From JAQVUB01 sp033809415 (GTDB taxonomy: Bacteria > Verrucomicrobiota > Lentisphaeria > Oligosphaerales > Oligosphaeraceae), in contig JAPXLT010000002.1 in NCBI GenBank assembly GCA_033809415.1, positions 1 through 41,706 of the forward strand: a DNA stretch of 41,706 nt, written 5' to 3'. The notes beneath the pieces are model-generated. The model saw only the letters and a program-made list of their open reading frames with translations, did not search any database and had not been told where the DNA came from. Below are positions 25,125-33,974 of the stretch, piece after piece (position 1 is the stretch's first letter; the number at the start of each line of letters is the position of its first letter). The translations under genes and the position numbers were made by a program.

Positions 25125-28040
25125 ATGCGCCGGATATGTTGGGGATTCGTTTTCGCTTTGCTCCTGGTCTTGAGTTGCTGGGGAATCGATGTGCAGTTGC
25201 GTTTGCCTGATGGCGGACGGAAAATCGCGATTCAGGCTTCCTCGACAAAGCTTCCACCACAAAAACGCTGGAAATGGGATTTTGAGATTGTTGACGAGAG
25301 TGGCACGAATCTTTGCCGTTTTGATTCGCAATTCACTGCTGAGTCCCGCATTGACACTATTTTTCCTTTGCCGGACACCTTGCCGGAAAGATCACGCCTG
25401 CGTTTGAAGGTGTCTCTGCAAAACGCGGGGCAAAGCATACAAAAACTGCAAGAAGTTCCTTTTGCCACACCGCCCAAGCCGCATTGGCGGGAGTTTGTGG
25501 AGGGGATTCCGGGAAACGAGGTTCCTGCACCATGGCTTCCGGTGGAATTGCAGGGGATGCTTGTCAAGGTCTGGGGGCGGAATTTCCATTTTGCCGAACA
25601 TCCCTTGCCGGTACAGATCGAATCACAGGGAAAGGTGCTGCTTGACGCTCCCATGCAGGTGATTTTACAGCCTGCGCCGCGCTGGAGTCTGCAAAGTAAA
25701 GAGAAGGTAGATGACACCTGCGTCCGATTCCGGTGGCAGGGCAAGGTTCCCGGGGTGAACGATACCTACTATCAAGCCCTGACTGAAGTTTATTTCGATG
25801 GAGTTATCCGCTTTGACTTGACTGTTCCGCAAGGTCTTCCGGTGCAACGCTATGCTATTGAAGTCCCTTATTTGCGGTCAATGGTGAAATATATCCATCG
25901 CGGTCCTTGGCAATTCGGTGGAATTAAAACCGGATACTCCTTGCCGGAACACGATGAAGCACACCCTATCCGAAATATTTTTCACCTGCTCTGTGAAGAC
26001 TCCGGGTTTGCCTGGTTTGATGCCATGCCTTTTTCTTGGCCATTGGCTAACCCTGCAAAGGCGATCGAGCTGCTGCCGCGACAAAAGCAAGTCGTTTTAC
26101 GGATCAATTACATCGATCAACCCAGCAACTTTTCTTCTGAACGTCGCTTCAGTAGCGGTTTCCAGGCTTTTCCGGCCCGTCCAATGCCTGAAAAATGCGA
26201 TGAAATGCGGATGTGCTATGCCGTTCTCTATTCAGATGAAGACCCCGTCCGAAGCCCTGCCTGGACGTCACCTGTGGAATACGATGCTCACGGGAACATT
26301 AACATTGCACAAGGCACCGTCGAGTTGCAGGTAAAAGCCGTGTTTGATGCGGACGCCGCTAAAAAAGGCGAGGTGTTTTTTCGCACGACGCATGGTCGTT
26401 ATCGGTGTCTCAACCTCGGCAATGATTCGCAGGATGGAGTCTACATGCAGATTTATGAGCTTGGCCAACAGCTGGCCTATTTGAAAACGGGGAAATTCCT
26501 GCCGGCACAGGAATGGTGCCATATCGCTTTCAGCTGGGGAAATGAACTGAAACTCTATCTGAACGGGGTTTTATCTGCCAGTCTGCCGTATTCCGGTTCG
26601 AGCAGCGTCGGGCCTGCGTTGATCCGGATTGGCGGTCCGCGCATGCTGGTCGATGATCTGCACATCAGCAAAACCGCTCGGGCGCAGTTTCATCCGGATT
26701 CGCCTGCCGTCGCAGATGAAGAGACATTGCTGCTCGATTCACTCGACCGCTGCGAATATCGCAATGGAAGACGTGCAACCATCCCAACCAAAATTTCCGA
26801 GACTGCCGAATATGGATACTTGACTCCCAATGGCCAACTCGGCTCCGGACGCTGGGGTAGTGGCACGGCAGCGTTAAACGGCCCGATTCCTAGCATGATT
26901 GAAGGCTATGCCATGCTGGGAGCAAAGGCCTTGATGTTCCATGGTTTACAACCAACCGACGAAGCTTGCGCAGGGCTGTATATCAGTCAACCGGAAGCTT
27001 TCCGTAAAACTGTCGCTGCAATTCATGACAATGGCATGAAAGCGCTGATCTATATCAACAACTCCATTTCCAACTTTGATCGGCTCTGGGACGCTTATCA
27101 GGATGATTGGCTGATTACCCCGCGTGGACAACCCTTTATCCCACCGGCAAACGCACCTCGGGAAAAATGCTACCAAGCCTGCCCACGTAGTGAATACATC
27201 GACTACTTTTTCTGGCGGGTGGCAAGCATCATGGACGAATTCAAGGTGGACGGGGTTTTTCTCGATGGCCGCATGTACAGCAGCTGTGACAACGCCAAAC
27301 ATGGTTGCGGAGTGACGGATTTTGCCGGAGTCAGACGCCCGGAACGCAATGTCTGGGATGGTCGCATGAAAGCCTGGCGTCTGTATAATCTGGTCAAAGC
27401 AAGAAATGGCTATTGCGAACAGCACAAATCCAGTCTCTGGGATGCACCGACTTGCTTTTTCTGGGACGGCATTTGGGAAGGCGAGCAGTTCATGGGCATG
27501 AAAGTCGGTGATCGGAAAAAACTCGATATACTGCCCCTTCAGGCATTTCGAATGTTGCTGACCGGTTTCCCGTTCGGCATGCCCACACGCTTCTGCTCAT
27601 ACCTTTATCAACCCTTCAGCGCCATTGAAAATTGCACCTTCGCGTTTGTCCATGGAACGACTTGGACGCATACATATCGGATTAATGAAATGCAGGTACT
27701 TGCCCCTTACTGGAAAGCCCTCGAGGACTTTGGCGCCAACTATCATAATTTTATCCCGTACTGGGCAGAAAACAGTCCTGCCTTGCAAACCCCTGACGAG
27801 CTGGTCAAAGTTTCTGCATATCATAAATCCGGCAGCGCATTGCTGCTGATCGCCAACTTCAATGAGGAGCAAAAGGAAATCAGCGGAAAAGTTCACATCA
27901 ATCCGGCTGCCCTGCCTGGCAAATTATCAGCAGTTTATGATGCCTTCTCTGGGGAAGAAGTCCCCTTTGACAAGGACAACGCCATCCCCGTGCGAATTCC
28001 AAGTTTCCGACAGGCCTGGTATCGGATTCTGCTGCAATAA
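25125..28040 (+). CDS. Secreted glycosidase-like protein, tandem paralogue
   Basis: A 971-residue exported protein (signal MRRICWGFVFALLLVLSCWG). It shares the preceding gene's order from the linker onward: GH123_N/DUF6067-like (~115-350), LamG-type (~390-520) and a TIM-barrel-like domain (~590-890). Shared blocks include YIHRGPWQFGGI, RPMPEKCDEMRMCY, KVDGVFLDGRMYSSCDN, HGCGV, WEGEQFM and GANYHNFIPYWAE. It lacks the N-terminal CBM9-like domain. A G-rich ribosome site (GGGGG) precedes the ATG. Tandem duplication with gain or loss of the binding domain is the simplest history. Activity unknown. Confidence 0.85.
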   Translation: MRRICWGFVFALLLVLSCWGIDVQLRLPDGGRKIAIQASSTKLPPQKRWKWDFEIVDESGTNLCRFDSQFTAESRIDTIFPLPDTLPERSRLRLKVSLQNAGQSIQKLQEVPFATPPKPHWREFVEGIPGNEVPAPWLPVELQGMLVKVWGRNFHFAEHPLPVQIESQGKVLLDAPMQVILQPAPRWSLQSKEKVDDTCVRFRWQGKVPGVNDTYYQALTEVYFDGVIRFDLTVPQGLPVQRYAIEVPYLRSMVKYIHRGPWQFGGIKTGYSLPEHDEAHPIRNIFHLLCEDSGFAWFDAMPFSWPLANPAKAIELLPRQKQVVLRINYIDQPSNFSSERRFSSGFQAFPARPMPEKCDEMRMCYAVLYSDEDPVRSPAWTSPVEYDAHGNINIAQGTVELQVKAVFDADAAKKGEVFFRTTHGRYRCLNLGNDSQDGVYMQIYELGQQLAYLKTGKFLPAQEWCHIAFSWGNELKLYLNGVLSASLPYSGSSSVGPALIRIGGPRMLVDDLHISKTARAQFHPDSPAVADEETLLLDSLDRCEYRNGRRATIPTKISETAEYGYLTPNGQLGSGRWGSGTAALNGPIPSMIEGYAMLGAKALMFHGLQPTDEACAGLYISQPEAFRKTVAAIHDNGMKALIYINNSISNFDRLWDAYQDDWLITPRGQPFIPPANAPREKCYQACPRSEYIDYFFWRVASIMDEFKVDGVFLDGRMYSSCDNAKHGCGVTDFAGVRRPERNVWDGRMKAWRLYNLVKARNGYCEQHKSSLWDAPTCFFWDGIWEGEQFMGMKVGDRKKLDILPLQAFRMLLTGFPFGMPTRFCSYLYQPFSAIENCTFAFVHGTTWTHTYRINEMQVLAPYWKALEDFGANYHNFIPYWAENSPALQTPDELVKVSAYHKSGSALLLIANFNEEQKEISGKVHINPAALPGKLSAVYDAFSGEEVPFDKDNAIPVRIPSFRQAWYRILLQ

Positions 28041-28067
28041 TTTAACGGCGGGGCAGGGCAATAATCT

Positions 28068-28133
28068 ATTTTTTGTCCACGAACCACACGAAAAGGCTTG
28101 GGGTGAACTGGCGTCCACAACCTATTCAAACGG
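28068..28133. repeat. Inverted half copy of the 24917-25110 element
   Basis: TTTTTTGTCCACGAACCACACGAAAAGGCTTGG ... GGCGTCCACAACC matches the complement of 25040-25108 closely, so a half element was copied downstream of the second glycosidase gene in the opposite orientation. Confidence 0.75.
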
Positions 28134-28148
28134 CAAAATGAGCGTTTT

Positions 28149-28336
28149 TAATGGACAGGGACACGAATGGACATCATGGACGCGATGGACTAGACGTTTG
28201 ATGGACGAATGGACAGGCATAAAAAATGTCACTGCTGTACGTGTCCATTCCTGTCCATCGTCCATTGTCCATTCAACAGTCCATTCTTGTCCATTCGGTC
28301 CATCGTGTCCATTCCTGTCCCTGTCCATCGTCCATA
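28149..28336. repeat. ATGGAC / GTCCAT inverted word array
   Basis: 28151-28217 holds six ATGGAC words. After a 24-bp spacer, 28241-28335 holds about ten GTCCAT words with mostly 9- and 14-bp steps. The two halves are inverted relative to each other and could fold into a long imperfect hairpin. The word overlaps the TGTCCACCC 9-mer but is a different variant. Confidence 0.85.
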
Positions 28337-28376
28337 AAAAAATCTTTTACAAAAAAGAAGAAGTTGGGCAATAGTG

Positions 28377-28421
28377 CGAAATTCTTATCTGCCAAGGTCG
28401 GCTTTACGCAATTGCGCCGCG
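28377..28421. repeat. Second copy of the 45-bp CAATTGCG block
   Basis: Matches 2691-2735 with about six differences, around the palindrome CGCAATTGCG. Read in one frame both copies encode AKFL-C/S-AK-A/V-GFTQLRR, and four of the six differences are synonymous, a hint that it derives from a coding remnant. Confidence 0.75.
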
Positions 28422-28425
28422 GCTC

Positions 28426-28490
28426 ACCGGCATGAAGCCGGTTCCCTTTCCCATCACCAAAAAATCAAAAAAATCTCAAAAATGGGAAAG
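28426..28490. repeat. Two nested hairpins upstream of the second lacI-type gene
   Basis: ACCGGC-atgaa-GCCGGT (28426-28442), then CTTTCCCAT (28446-28454) pairing with ATGGGAAAG (28482-28490) across an A-rich 27-base loop. The first could end transcripts from upstream, but no U tract follows. Confidence 0.55.
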
Positions 28491-28584
28491 TGTTTCAAGA
28501 CCAGAAGTGTGAACGCCCGCAAATTAGGCAAATTAGGTAGAAATTAAAAATTAGTTAAAAATCAAATCCCGAATGCCAGGCTCC

Positions 28585-28612
28585 TTGCTTTCCGGTTTTT
28601 TTGTTGTATAAT
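28585..28612 (+). promoter_or_regulatory. Promoter of the second LacI-family gene
   Basis: A perfect -10 TATAAT (28607-28612) with TTGCTT (28585-28590) 16 bp upstream as a modest -35. The region is AT-rich. Confidence 0.6.
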
Positions 28613-28617
28613 TATAT

Positions 28618-28635
28618 ACGTACACTATTGTATGT
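28618..28635. promoter_or_regulatory. Inverted-repeat operator candidate
   Basis: ACGTACA-ctat-TGTATGT, a 7-bp inverted repeat with one mismatch, just downstream of the -10 and 30 bp before the regulator's start. The position suggests autorepression; the sequence differs from the 19149 palindrome, so the two regulators would not share sites. Confidence 0.55.
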
Positions 28636-28665
28636 CGTGTTTCAGGTCATGAAAAGGTCGCTCTT

Positions 28666-29694
28666 ATGGTTGAGAAGCGTGTGACATTAAAGGAGATTGC
28701 TCGTTTATGCGAGTTGGCGCCGACGACGGTGTCCAGCATTTTGCATGGGCGCAAGACTTATTGTTCACAGGCGAAGATTGACCGTGTGCATGCTTTGGTG
28801 AAGAAATATGGTTATCGTCCGAATGTTGGTTACAATATCATGACTGGGCGAGCGACCAATATTGTTGCTGTGGTTTTTTCCCAGAAACGAATCACTCAGC
28901 ATGAGATGCTTCGTAATCTGTACATGAATCTTTGCACTGGGTTGAATGAGCGCAATTATGCGATGTACACGGCAGTTTTATCGGGCGAGGATTCCGAGCA
29001 GAAATCACTTGTACGTTCTCTGGAGGAGCGTGGTTGCCGTGCCTTTCTTTTTATCGGCACTCCGAAGAACTATTCAGAACTCGAGAAGTACTTGCTGGAT
29101 AAGGGGCATCGTGTCCTTGGCTTCAACAATCGTCAGGCTTCAGATGGAGTTTGTGCAGACCAGGTGGGGGCTTATATCCGTTATCTAGATTTCTTGGAAC
29201 TCGGGGGACGCCAGAATATCCGTTTGGCGTTGACCGAGGAGTACATGACCGATCATCTTTTGCCGCGACTGCCTGTGGAACGTCAGGCTCGCTATGCAGA
29301 TTGTGGGATGAAGGTTGACCGTGTCGGTTTTGTGCATGGAAACAGTGCTTTGCACTATTTTCGCCTGGGGTATAGGCAAGCACAGAAGGAAGTTCAGCGT
29401 AATCCAGGAGTCGAGGCAATGCTTTTTGCCACGGATTATCATGTGCTCGGGGCGGCAGCGGCTCTGTCCGGCATGGGCAAGTTGGCAAATGCCATAGAGT
29501 TGTTTGGAATGGATGATGCCGCCTCGGTCTGTTTTTCGGGAGTTCGCATGACTACGACGCGTTTCGATATGGATGCAGCAGCCAACCTGCTGATGGAGCG
29601 CCTCGTGCACTTTAAACCTGGAATCCAAATGCTCGAAGGGGATATTGTCCATTATCCGGATTCGAAAGAAACAAGTTTTTTCCATAGTTCATAA
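28666..29694 (+). CDS. LacI/GalR-family transcriptional regulator (module 2)
   Basis: A 342-residue protein with an N-terminal HTH (VTLKEIARLCELAPTTVSSI), the YGYRPN recognition-helix end and an effector-binding domain (TNIVAVVFSQKRI ... MLFATDYHVLGAAAAL ... ELFGMDD). The effector half is more divergent than in module 1. It is followed 44 bp later by a pseudopilin and then a secreted DUF6259-like protein, repeating the module-1 layout. The ribosome site is weak. The ligand is unknown. Confidence 0.9.
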   Translation: MVEKRVTLKEIARLCELAPTTVSSILHGRKTYCSQAKIDRVHALVKKYGYRPNVGYNIMTGRATNIVAVVFSQKRITQHEMLRNLYMNLCTGLNERNYAMYTAVLSGEDSEQKSLVRSLEERGCRAFLFIGTPKNYSELEKYLLDKGHRVLGFNNRQASDGVCADQVGAYIRYLDFLELGGRQNIRLALTEEYMTDHLLPRLPVERQARYADCGMKVDRVGFVHGNSALHYFRLGYRQAQKEVQRNPGVEAMLFATDYHVLGAAAALSGMGKLANAIELFGMDDAASVCFSGVRMTTTRFDMDAAANLLMERLVHFKPGIQMLEGDIVHYPDSKETSFFHSS

Positions 29695-29738
29695 TTGTTC
29701 AGCATTGAGGTACGTTGTCCAAAATAAGGAGTTACAGC

Positions 29739-30530
29739 ATGAAAAAGGATTTTACATTAATCGAACTTTTAGTTGTTATCGCTATCATTGCTATTTTAGC
29801 TGCGATGTTGTTGCCGGCTTTGGGAAAGGCTCGGGACAAGGCAAAAACCGCATCTTGCACTTCGAATCTGAAGAATATCGCTTTGGCGGAACAGATGTAT
29901 TTGCAAGATAATAATGATTATTTCGAGTTGTCTCAGATCGATAACATAACAACTCTTCCACCGACAGGAACTTTTTTGACTGATGAAAAATGGTACTGGT
30001 GTGATTTGCTCTATAGTTATCTTGGTTTCAACACCAAGGTCGATTCGAATTCCATTCTTCTCTGCCCGGGGGTTCGTGCAGGGGACAAAAAGAAAACTGC
30101 AGATGGTGTTCTGACGATGAACTACGGTGTGAATCAGGATATACATGCCCGCTATTCCAGCGCGGCGGATGCTTCCAAGTGCCGGATGTACTCGATCGCA
30201 AAAAAACCTTCTCTACTCATGTCTGTAATGGATGGCGGAATCCATCGCATGATTTGGAATTACGCGAATCTCAACAATGCTTCCATCAAAAATTACAACT
30301 ACCTGCCAGGCTTCACCTCAAATGCTGCCATGCTGAGTAAAATTGCTGCAAAAGCACATGTGGACGCTTGGTCCGGGCGGCATGGCACCGCACAGGTCAA
30401 CGTGGCCTATGTGGATGGTCATGTTGCAACGATCGACTCCAAGAGCACAGCGGTCAAGAGTCACAATACAATAGGCGATGGGAATAACTTTCGCTTCTGG
30501 CGCCCGAACCATTTGATCATCACATACTAA
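29739..30530 (+). CDS. Type II secretion-like pseudopilin (module 2)
   Basis: A 263-residue protein with MKKD then FTLIELLVVIAIIAILAAML, a standard class III leader with Glu5, followed by LPALGKARDKAKTASCTSNL. The C-terminus GRHGTAQVNVAYVDGHV is the H-Xn-DG motif (n = 10 here rather than 9). I start at ATG 29739 (AAGGAG upstream); an in-frame ATG at 29715 would add eight residues. It should be a substrate of the prepilin peptidase at 6192. It lies 13 bp before the glycosidase-like gene, the same spacing as in module 1. Confidence 0.93.
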   Translation: MKKDFTLIELLVVIAIIAILAAMLLPALGKARDKAKTASCTSNLKNIALAEQMYLQDNNDYFELSQIDNITTLPPTGTFLTDEKWYWCDLLYSYLGFNTKVDSNSILLCPGVRAGDKKKTADGVLTMNYGVNQDIHARYSSAADASKCRMYSIAKKPSLLMSVMDGGIHRMIWNYANLNNASIKNYNYLPGFTSNAAMLSKIAAKAHVDAWSGRHGTAQVNVAYVDGHVATIDSKSTAVKSHNTIGDGNNFRFWRPNHLIITY

Positions 30531-30543
30531 AGGTGGATTTTAC

Positions 30544-32811
30544 ATGAGATTGCGACTGTTTTTGCTTGTGATGCTTCTTGGCGTGGTGGCATTTGCGGGC
30601 AGCCCTGCCTGGGAAATGGCAGAGCATTTTCGCACTTTGGAACGGGCGGAAGTCTCCGCCTCCCGCAAGGTGCGCCTTCAGAAATGGATGGGGGAAAAAC
30701 GTCCCCTGACTGCTTTGGTGGATTTTTCACAGGAGGAAAAAAGCAGAGAGACTGAGCAGTCTCGGATTGTGGTTGGGGAGGGAATGATTCTAGCAGTGGA
30801 CAAGAAGAGTGGACTTCCCCAATGGCTTTCCTTTGATGGAGGCGGAAATCTCTTGGCCAACCATGCCTGCCTTTGCCCACTGTGGGAGCTTCGTCTGATT
30901 GATGCGGCAGGACAGGTGCAGTTTATCGGATCCTATGACAGCATGGTGGAGTGCCGGGAATTGGATTCTCCTTTGGGGATGGAGATTACCTATACTCGCG
31001 CAGAAGCAGTTGCAAAAGTGACCATTCGAAAAGCAGCAGGCGCTTTTGTACGGTTTGGAATCATGGTGGATAACTGTGGAGAAAAACTGCGTTTTGACCG
31101 TTTGGAATTCCCCAGGCTGGCATTGCTGCCTCGAGGAACTGTGGCGTCCAACAAATGTGTCCTCCCTTGGCGTCGCGGAAGATTGCGCCCTATTGATGAA
31201 TTTCAGAACTGTCAGCATGAAGAGTACCCTTGTTCCTCTGCGCGATTCCAGATGACGGCATTGTACGATGCTGAAAAAAAGAAAGGCATTTATTTTGCCT
31301 CGGAGGACGCCGAAGGACATGAAAAGGAATTTCTGCAGACCTATGTTCCTGCCTATGGAATGTTTATTAAAAATCTTCGCTGCTATCCAGCAGATCGAGG
31401 GCGCCCAGGCAATGCAGTGAAGAGTTCTTTTACCTGTCTTCTGGGAACGTTTGATGGTGATTGGTTTGATGCCGGACAGATTTATCGGCAGTGGTATCTA
31501 CAGCAGCACTGGGTTTCCCGCGGCCCGCTTTATCGTAACGACACGCCGGAATTCCTGAAGCATGCTCCTGTGTGGTTGAGATTCTATCTCCGGGAAAGTA
31601 AGAAACTTTTTCCAGAAAGTGTTTTGAACAGTTTCAATCGGTGGTGTGAGTTGTTTCCGAATCAGAAGATTCCCGCCACCCTGTATCATTATGCCAAATT
31701 CCGGGAGCCGGAGAACAAACCCAATTATCCCGTTTGTGAGTATTATGGATTTTGTGCCGCGCCTTTTCCCGGACTTCCAGAAATTTTGCAAGATTGCACG
31801 TCTCGTGGTCTGCGTTGCAGTGTATTTTTGCAGAGTGAAATCTATAACCAGGATGCCCCGGAAAACATGGAGTTGGCGCCAGGGCGGAAACTGACATCGG
31901 ATGGAACTGTTCTGCTTTATTTGAACGAACGCGGGATTTGTTGCAGGATGTCTCCGGTATGGCAAAAGCGTTCGGAAGAGATGCGGGAACACCTGATAAA
32001 AATAGGCTTTACTGGATTCTACCAGGACACGTTTGGAAAGAGCAAGCCGGCAAGTGAGTGCTTCGATATCCGCCATGGACATGGCGCTGGAGGTGCGAAC
32101 ACCGATTATCGTGCGCAACGCTCTTTCGGTGAAGCATCCCGTAAGCAGACTAAGGCGGTAAATCCGGAATTTTATCTGGGGGGAGAGGCCTCCTGTGAGT
32201 GCTATGTGGATTTGCTGGACTACAAACTGAACGCTGTTTCAACATATCCGGGACATATTCCTCTGGAACGTGCACTGTACGGGGATTATATCCTCAGCCA
32301 CGGAAGAGTAGTCAGCGAGGAGTATACTGCATCGGATTTTCGGCAGATTGGATTTGATTTTCTCGAGGGAGTGATACCGGGACGTTTCTTTGGTTTGCCA
32401 CCAGAAGACGAAGCATCCCGCAAATACCTGAAGGATATGGTGGGACTTACCGAGGCAGCCTACGATTATCTGCGGGTTGGTCGTATGATTCGTCCGATGG
32501 AATTCGCAAAGCCAGTGGCGATGATGGAATTAATGAAACCGCAGAAAATGAAAACGGAGGAATGGCGAAATACGGTATATCGCTCCTACAAAGACGGTTC
32601 TGTCGGCATTGCGGTATTCCGTTTCGGGGAAGGGCAGGGCGAAAACAGCTTGATTCTTCCGTCTGCCGCTGATCTGGAAGTTCCCAAACAGAGTACGATC
32701 TGGCGGTTGATGCCGGATGGAAAGCGCATGAAGCTCGGAAGCATGGAAACGCAAAAGGAAATATTTCTGAACTTACCAGGCAATGGTTTCGATTTCTTTA
32801 TCATACAATAG
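30544..32811 (+). CDS. Secreted DUF6259-like glycosidase-like protein
   Basis: A 755-residue exported protein (signal MRLRLFLLVMLLGVVAFAGS). The beta-sandwich-like N-terminal half (~80-340) leads into a TIM-barrel-like part (~345-650) with RQWYLQQHWVSRGPLYRND, the type of segment I associate with DUF6259 proteins of Lentisphaerota, and GFTGFYQDTFG and GEASCECYVDLLDY, with acidic residues in catalytic-like positions. A small beta domain ends the protein. The name rests on recall; substrate unknown. It is the third gene of module 2 with GGTGG before its ATG. Its last codons and stop lie in a 16-bp sequence repeated at 33132-33147. Confidence 0.8.
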   Translation: MRLRLFLLVMLLGVVAFAGSPAWEMAEHFRTLERAEVSASRKVRLQKWMGEKRPLTALVDFSQEEKSRETEQSRIVVGEGMILAVDKKSGLPQWLSFDGGGNLLANHACLCPLWELRLIDAAGQVQFIGSYDSMVECRELDSPLGMEITYTRAEAVAKVTIRKAAGAFVRFGIMVDNCGEKLRFDRLEFPRLALLPRGTVASNKCVLPWRRGRLRPIDEFQNCQHEEYPCSSARFQMTALYDAEKKKGIYFASEDAEGHEKEFLQTYVPAYGMFIKNLRCYPADRGRPGNAVKSSFTCLLGTFDGDWFDAGQIYRQWYLQQHWVSRGPLYRNDTPEFLKHAPVWLRFYLRESKKLFPESVLNSFNRWCELFPNQKIPATLYHYAKFREPENKPNYPVCEYYGFCAAPFPGLPEILQDCTSRGLRCSVFLQSEIYNQDAPENMELAPGRKLTSDGTVLLYLNERGICCRMSPVWQKRSEEMREHLIKIGFTGFYQDTFGKSKPASECFDIRHGHGAGGANTDYRAQRSFGEASRKQTKAVNPEFYLGGEASCECYVDLLDYKLNAVSTYPGHIPLERALYGDYILSHGRVVSEEYTASDFRQIGFDFLEGVIPGRFFGLPPEDEASRKYLKDMVGLTEAAYDYLRVGRMIRPMEFAKPVAMMELMKPQKMKTEEWRNTVYRSYKDGSVGIAVFRFGEGQGENSLILPSAADLEVPKQSTIWRLMPDGKRMKLGSMETQKEIFLNLPGNGFDFFIIQ

Positions 32812-33147
32812 CGACTATCCAAAAAAGGCACGGGGTGCGTCCATGTTCTGTACACAACGTCCACAGTGTCCACCGCGTCCTGCCTGCCCCCCCCGCTTCC
32901 GCCTCGCGCGCGGTAAGGGTGGTTCGCCCCCTGGTTGGGTGGGGCTTGGAGGCTGTCTGAACCACGGCGAAAAAATAGTGCTTCAAAAACGAAATTGCAA
33001 GCAAAATCATAAGAAGTCATGCAGAAACATGGAAAATCCTACAAATTCCTACAATTCCTAATCCTGGAAATCGGCGTCCATCTGCGTAATCTGCGGATAG
33101 AATGCGCACGGAACCCTTTTTGGACGCCCTCTACAATAGCGACTATC
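32804..33147. repeat. 312-bp repeat-rich segment bounded by a 16-bp direct repeat
   Basis: TACAATAGCGACTATC occurs at 32804-32819 (holding the stop codon of the DUF6259-like gene) and, perfectly, at 33132-33147. Between them are GTCCAC words (32842-32882), a C8 run and CGCGCG tract (32886-32916), and ATCTGCGTAATCTGCGG (33079-33095), no ORF of note. TCCAAAAAaGG near the left end and CCcTTTTTGGA near the right end are inverted. Confidence 0.8.
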
Positions 33148-33194
33148 TTATCATTGCGACGGATATAAATTTTCATCATTGATTCACTGACATT

Positions 33195-33974
33195 ATGATT
33201 TTGCAAAGCGATTATCACATTCACGCTTCGTTCTATCGGATAAAGGCTGCGGATGCGGAACCTGGTCCGACTGCTGCCGAACAGCAGGTTGCTGCTCGAA
33301 TGGCGGGGAATCGCTATATCGGGATTCTGGAACATTGCAATCACGCAAAACATCACCCTTTTCATTGCCTCGAAGAACTTTCCGCCGAATATTATGCCCC
33401 TCATTTTGACAGGAGTGACACGTTTCTCGGCGTGGAAGCTGACCTGAATGACGATGGCACGGATGTTTGCGGTGTTGAAGGACGTGCCAAACTTGGCTTG
33501 CATTACGTCATTGGCTCGGTACATCTTTCCCCAAAGATTATTCCTGATGTGGAGACCTATATTCGCACCGAGTATCTTCGCATCCGGAACACTTTGCTCA
33601 CAAACCGCAATGTGGACATTATCGGACACCCTTTTGGAGAGGGGTACCGTTACCAGAAGGCCGGCATTGTCCCGAGTTGGGGATTTCACCTAATTCCACC
33701 CGAGTATCTGAAGGAAATAGCCGTTCTGGCGAAACGATATCGTGTTGCCTTGGAAATCAACCGCAATGACCCGTCCGATGAAGTATACGTCGCCTTTTTG
33801 AAAGACCTCTGCAGTTCAAAAAATCTGTTTTCGATTGGTTCCGATGCCCATAGTACGGAGGGGTGCCCGGACGCTGCAATCCGAACGCGTTGGGCGGAAT
33901 CGCTGGGATTTTCCGAGGAATATCATTGGAAACCGGCAGTTTTGAAAAATATTTCAGGAGACAAAGAATCATGA
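33195..33974 (+). CDS. PHP-domain phosphoesterase
   Basis: A 259-residue polymerase-and-histidinol-phosphatase (PHP) fold protein. Metal motifs: DYHIH (6-10), LEHCNH (44-49), GVEAD (79-83), GSVH, IGHP and SDAHS. PHP proteins hydrolyse phosphoesters such as histidinol phosphate with a trinuclear metal site; histidinol phosphatase is possible, but no his genes are near. The start ATG 33195 has no visible ribosome site. Its stop overlaps the next start (ATGA at 33971-33974), so translation of the two is coupled. Confidence 0.88.
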   Translation: MILQSDYHIHASFYRIKAADAEPGPTAAEQQVAARMAGNRYIGILEHCNHAKHHPFHCLEELSAEYYAPHFDRSDTFLGVEADLNDDGTDVCGVEGRAKLGLHYVIGSVHLSPKIIPDVETYIRTEYLRIRNTLLTNRNVDIIGHPFGEGYRYQKAGIVPSWGFHLIPPEYLKEIAVLAKRYRVALEINRNDPSDEVYVAFLKDLCSSKNLFSIGSDAHSTEGCPDAAIRTRWAESLGFSEEYHWKPAVLKNISGDKES

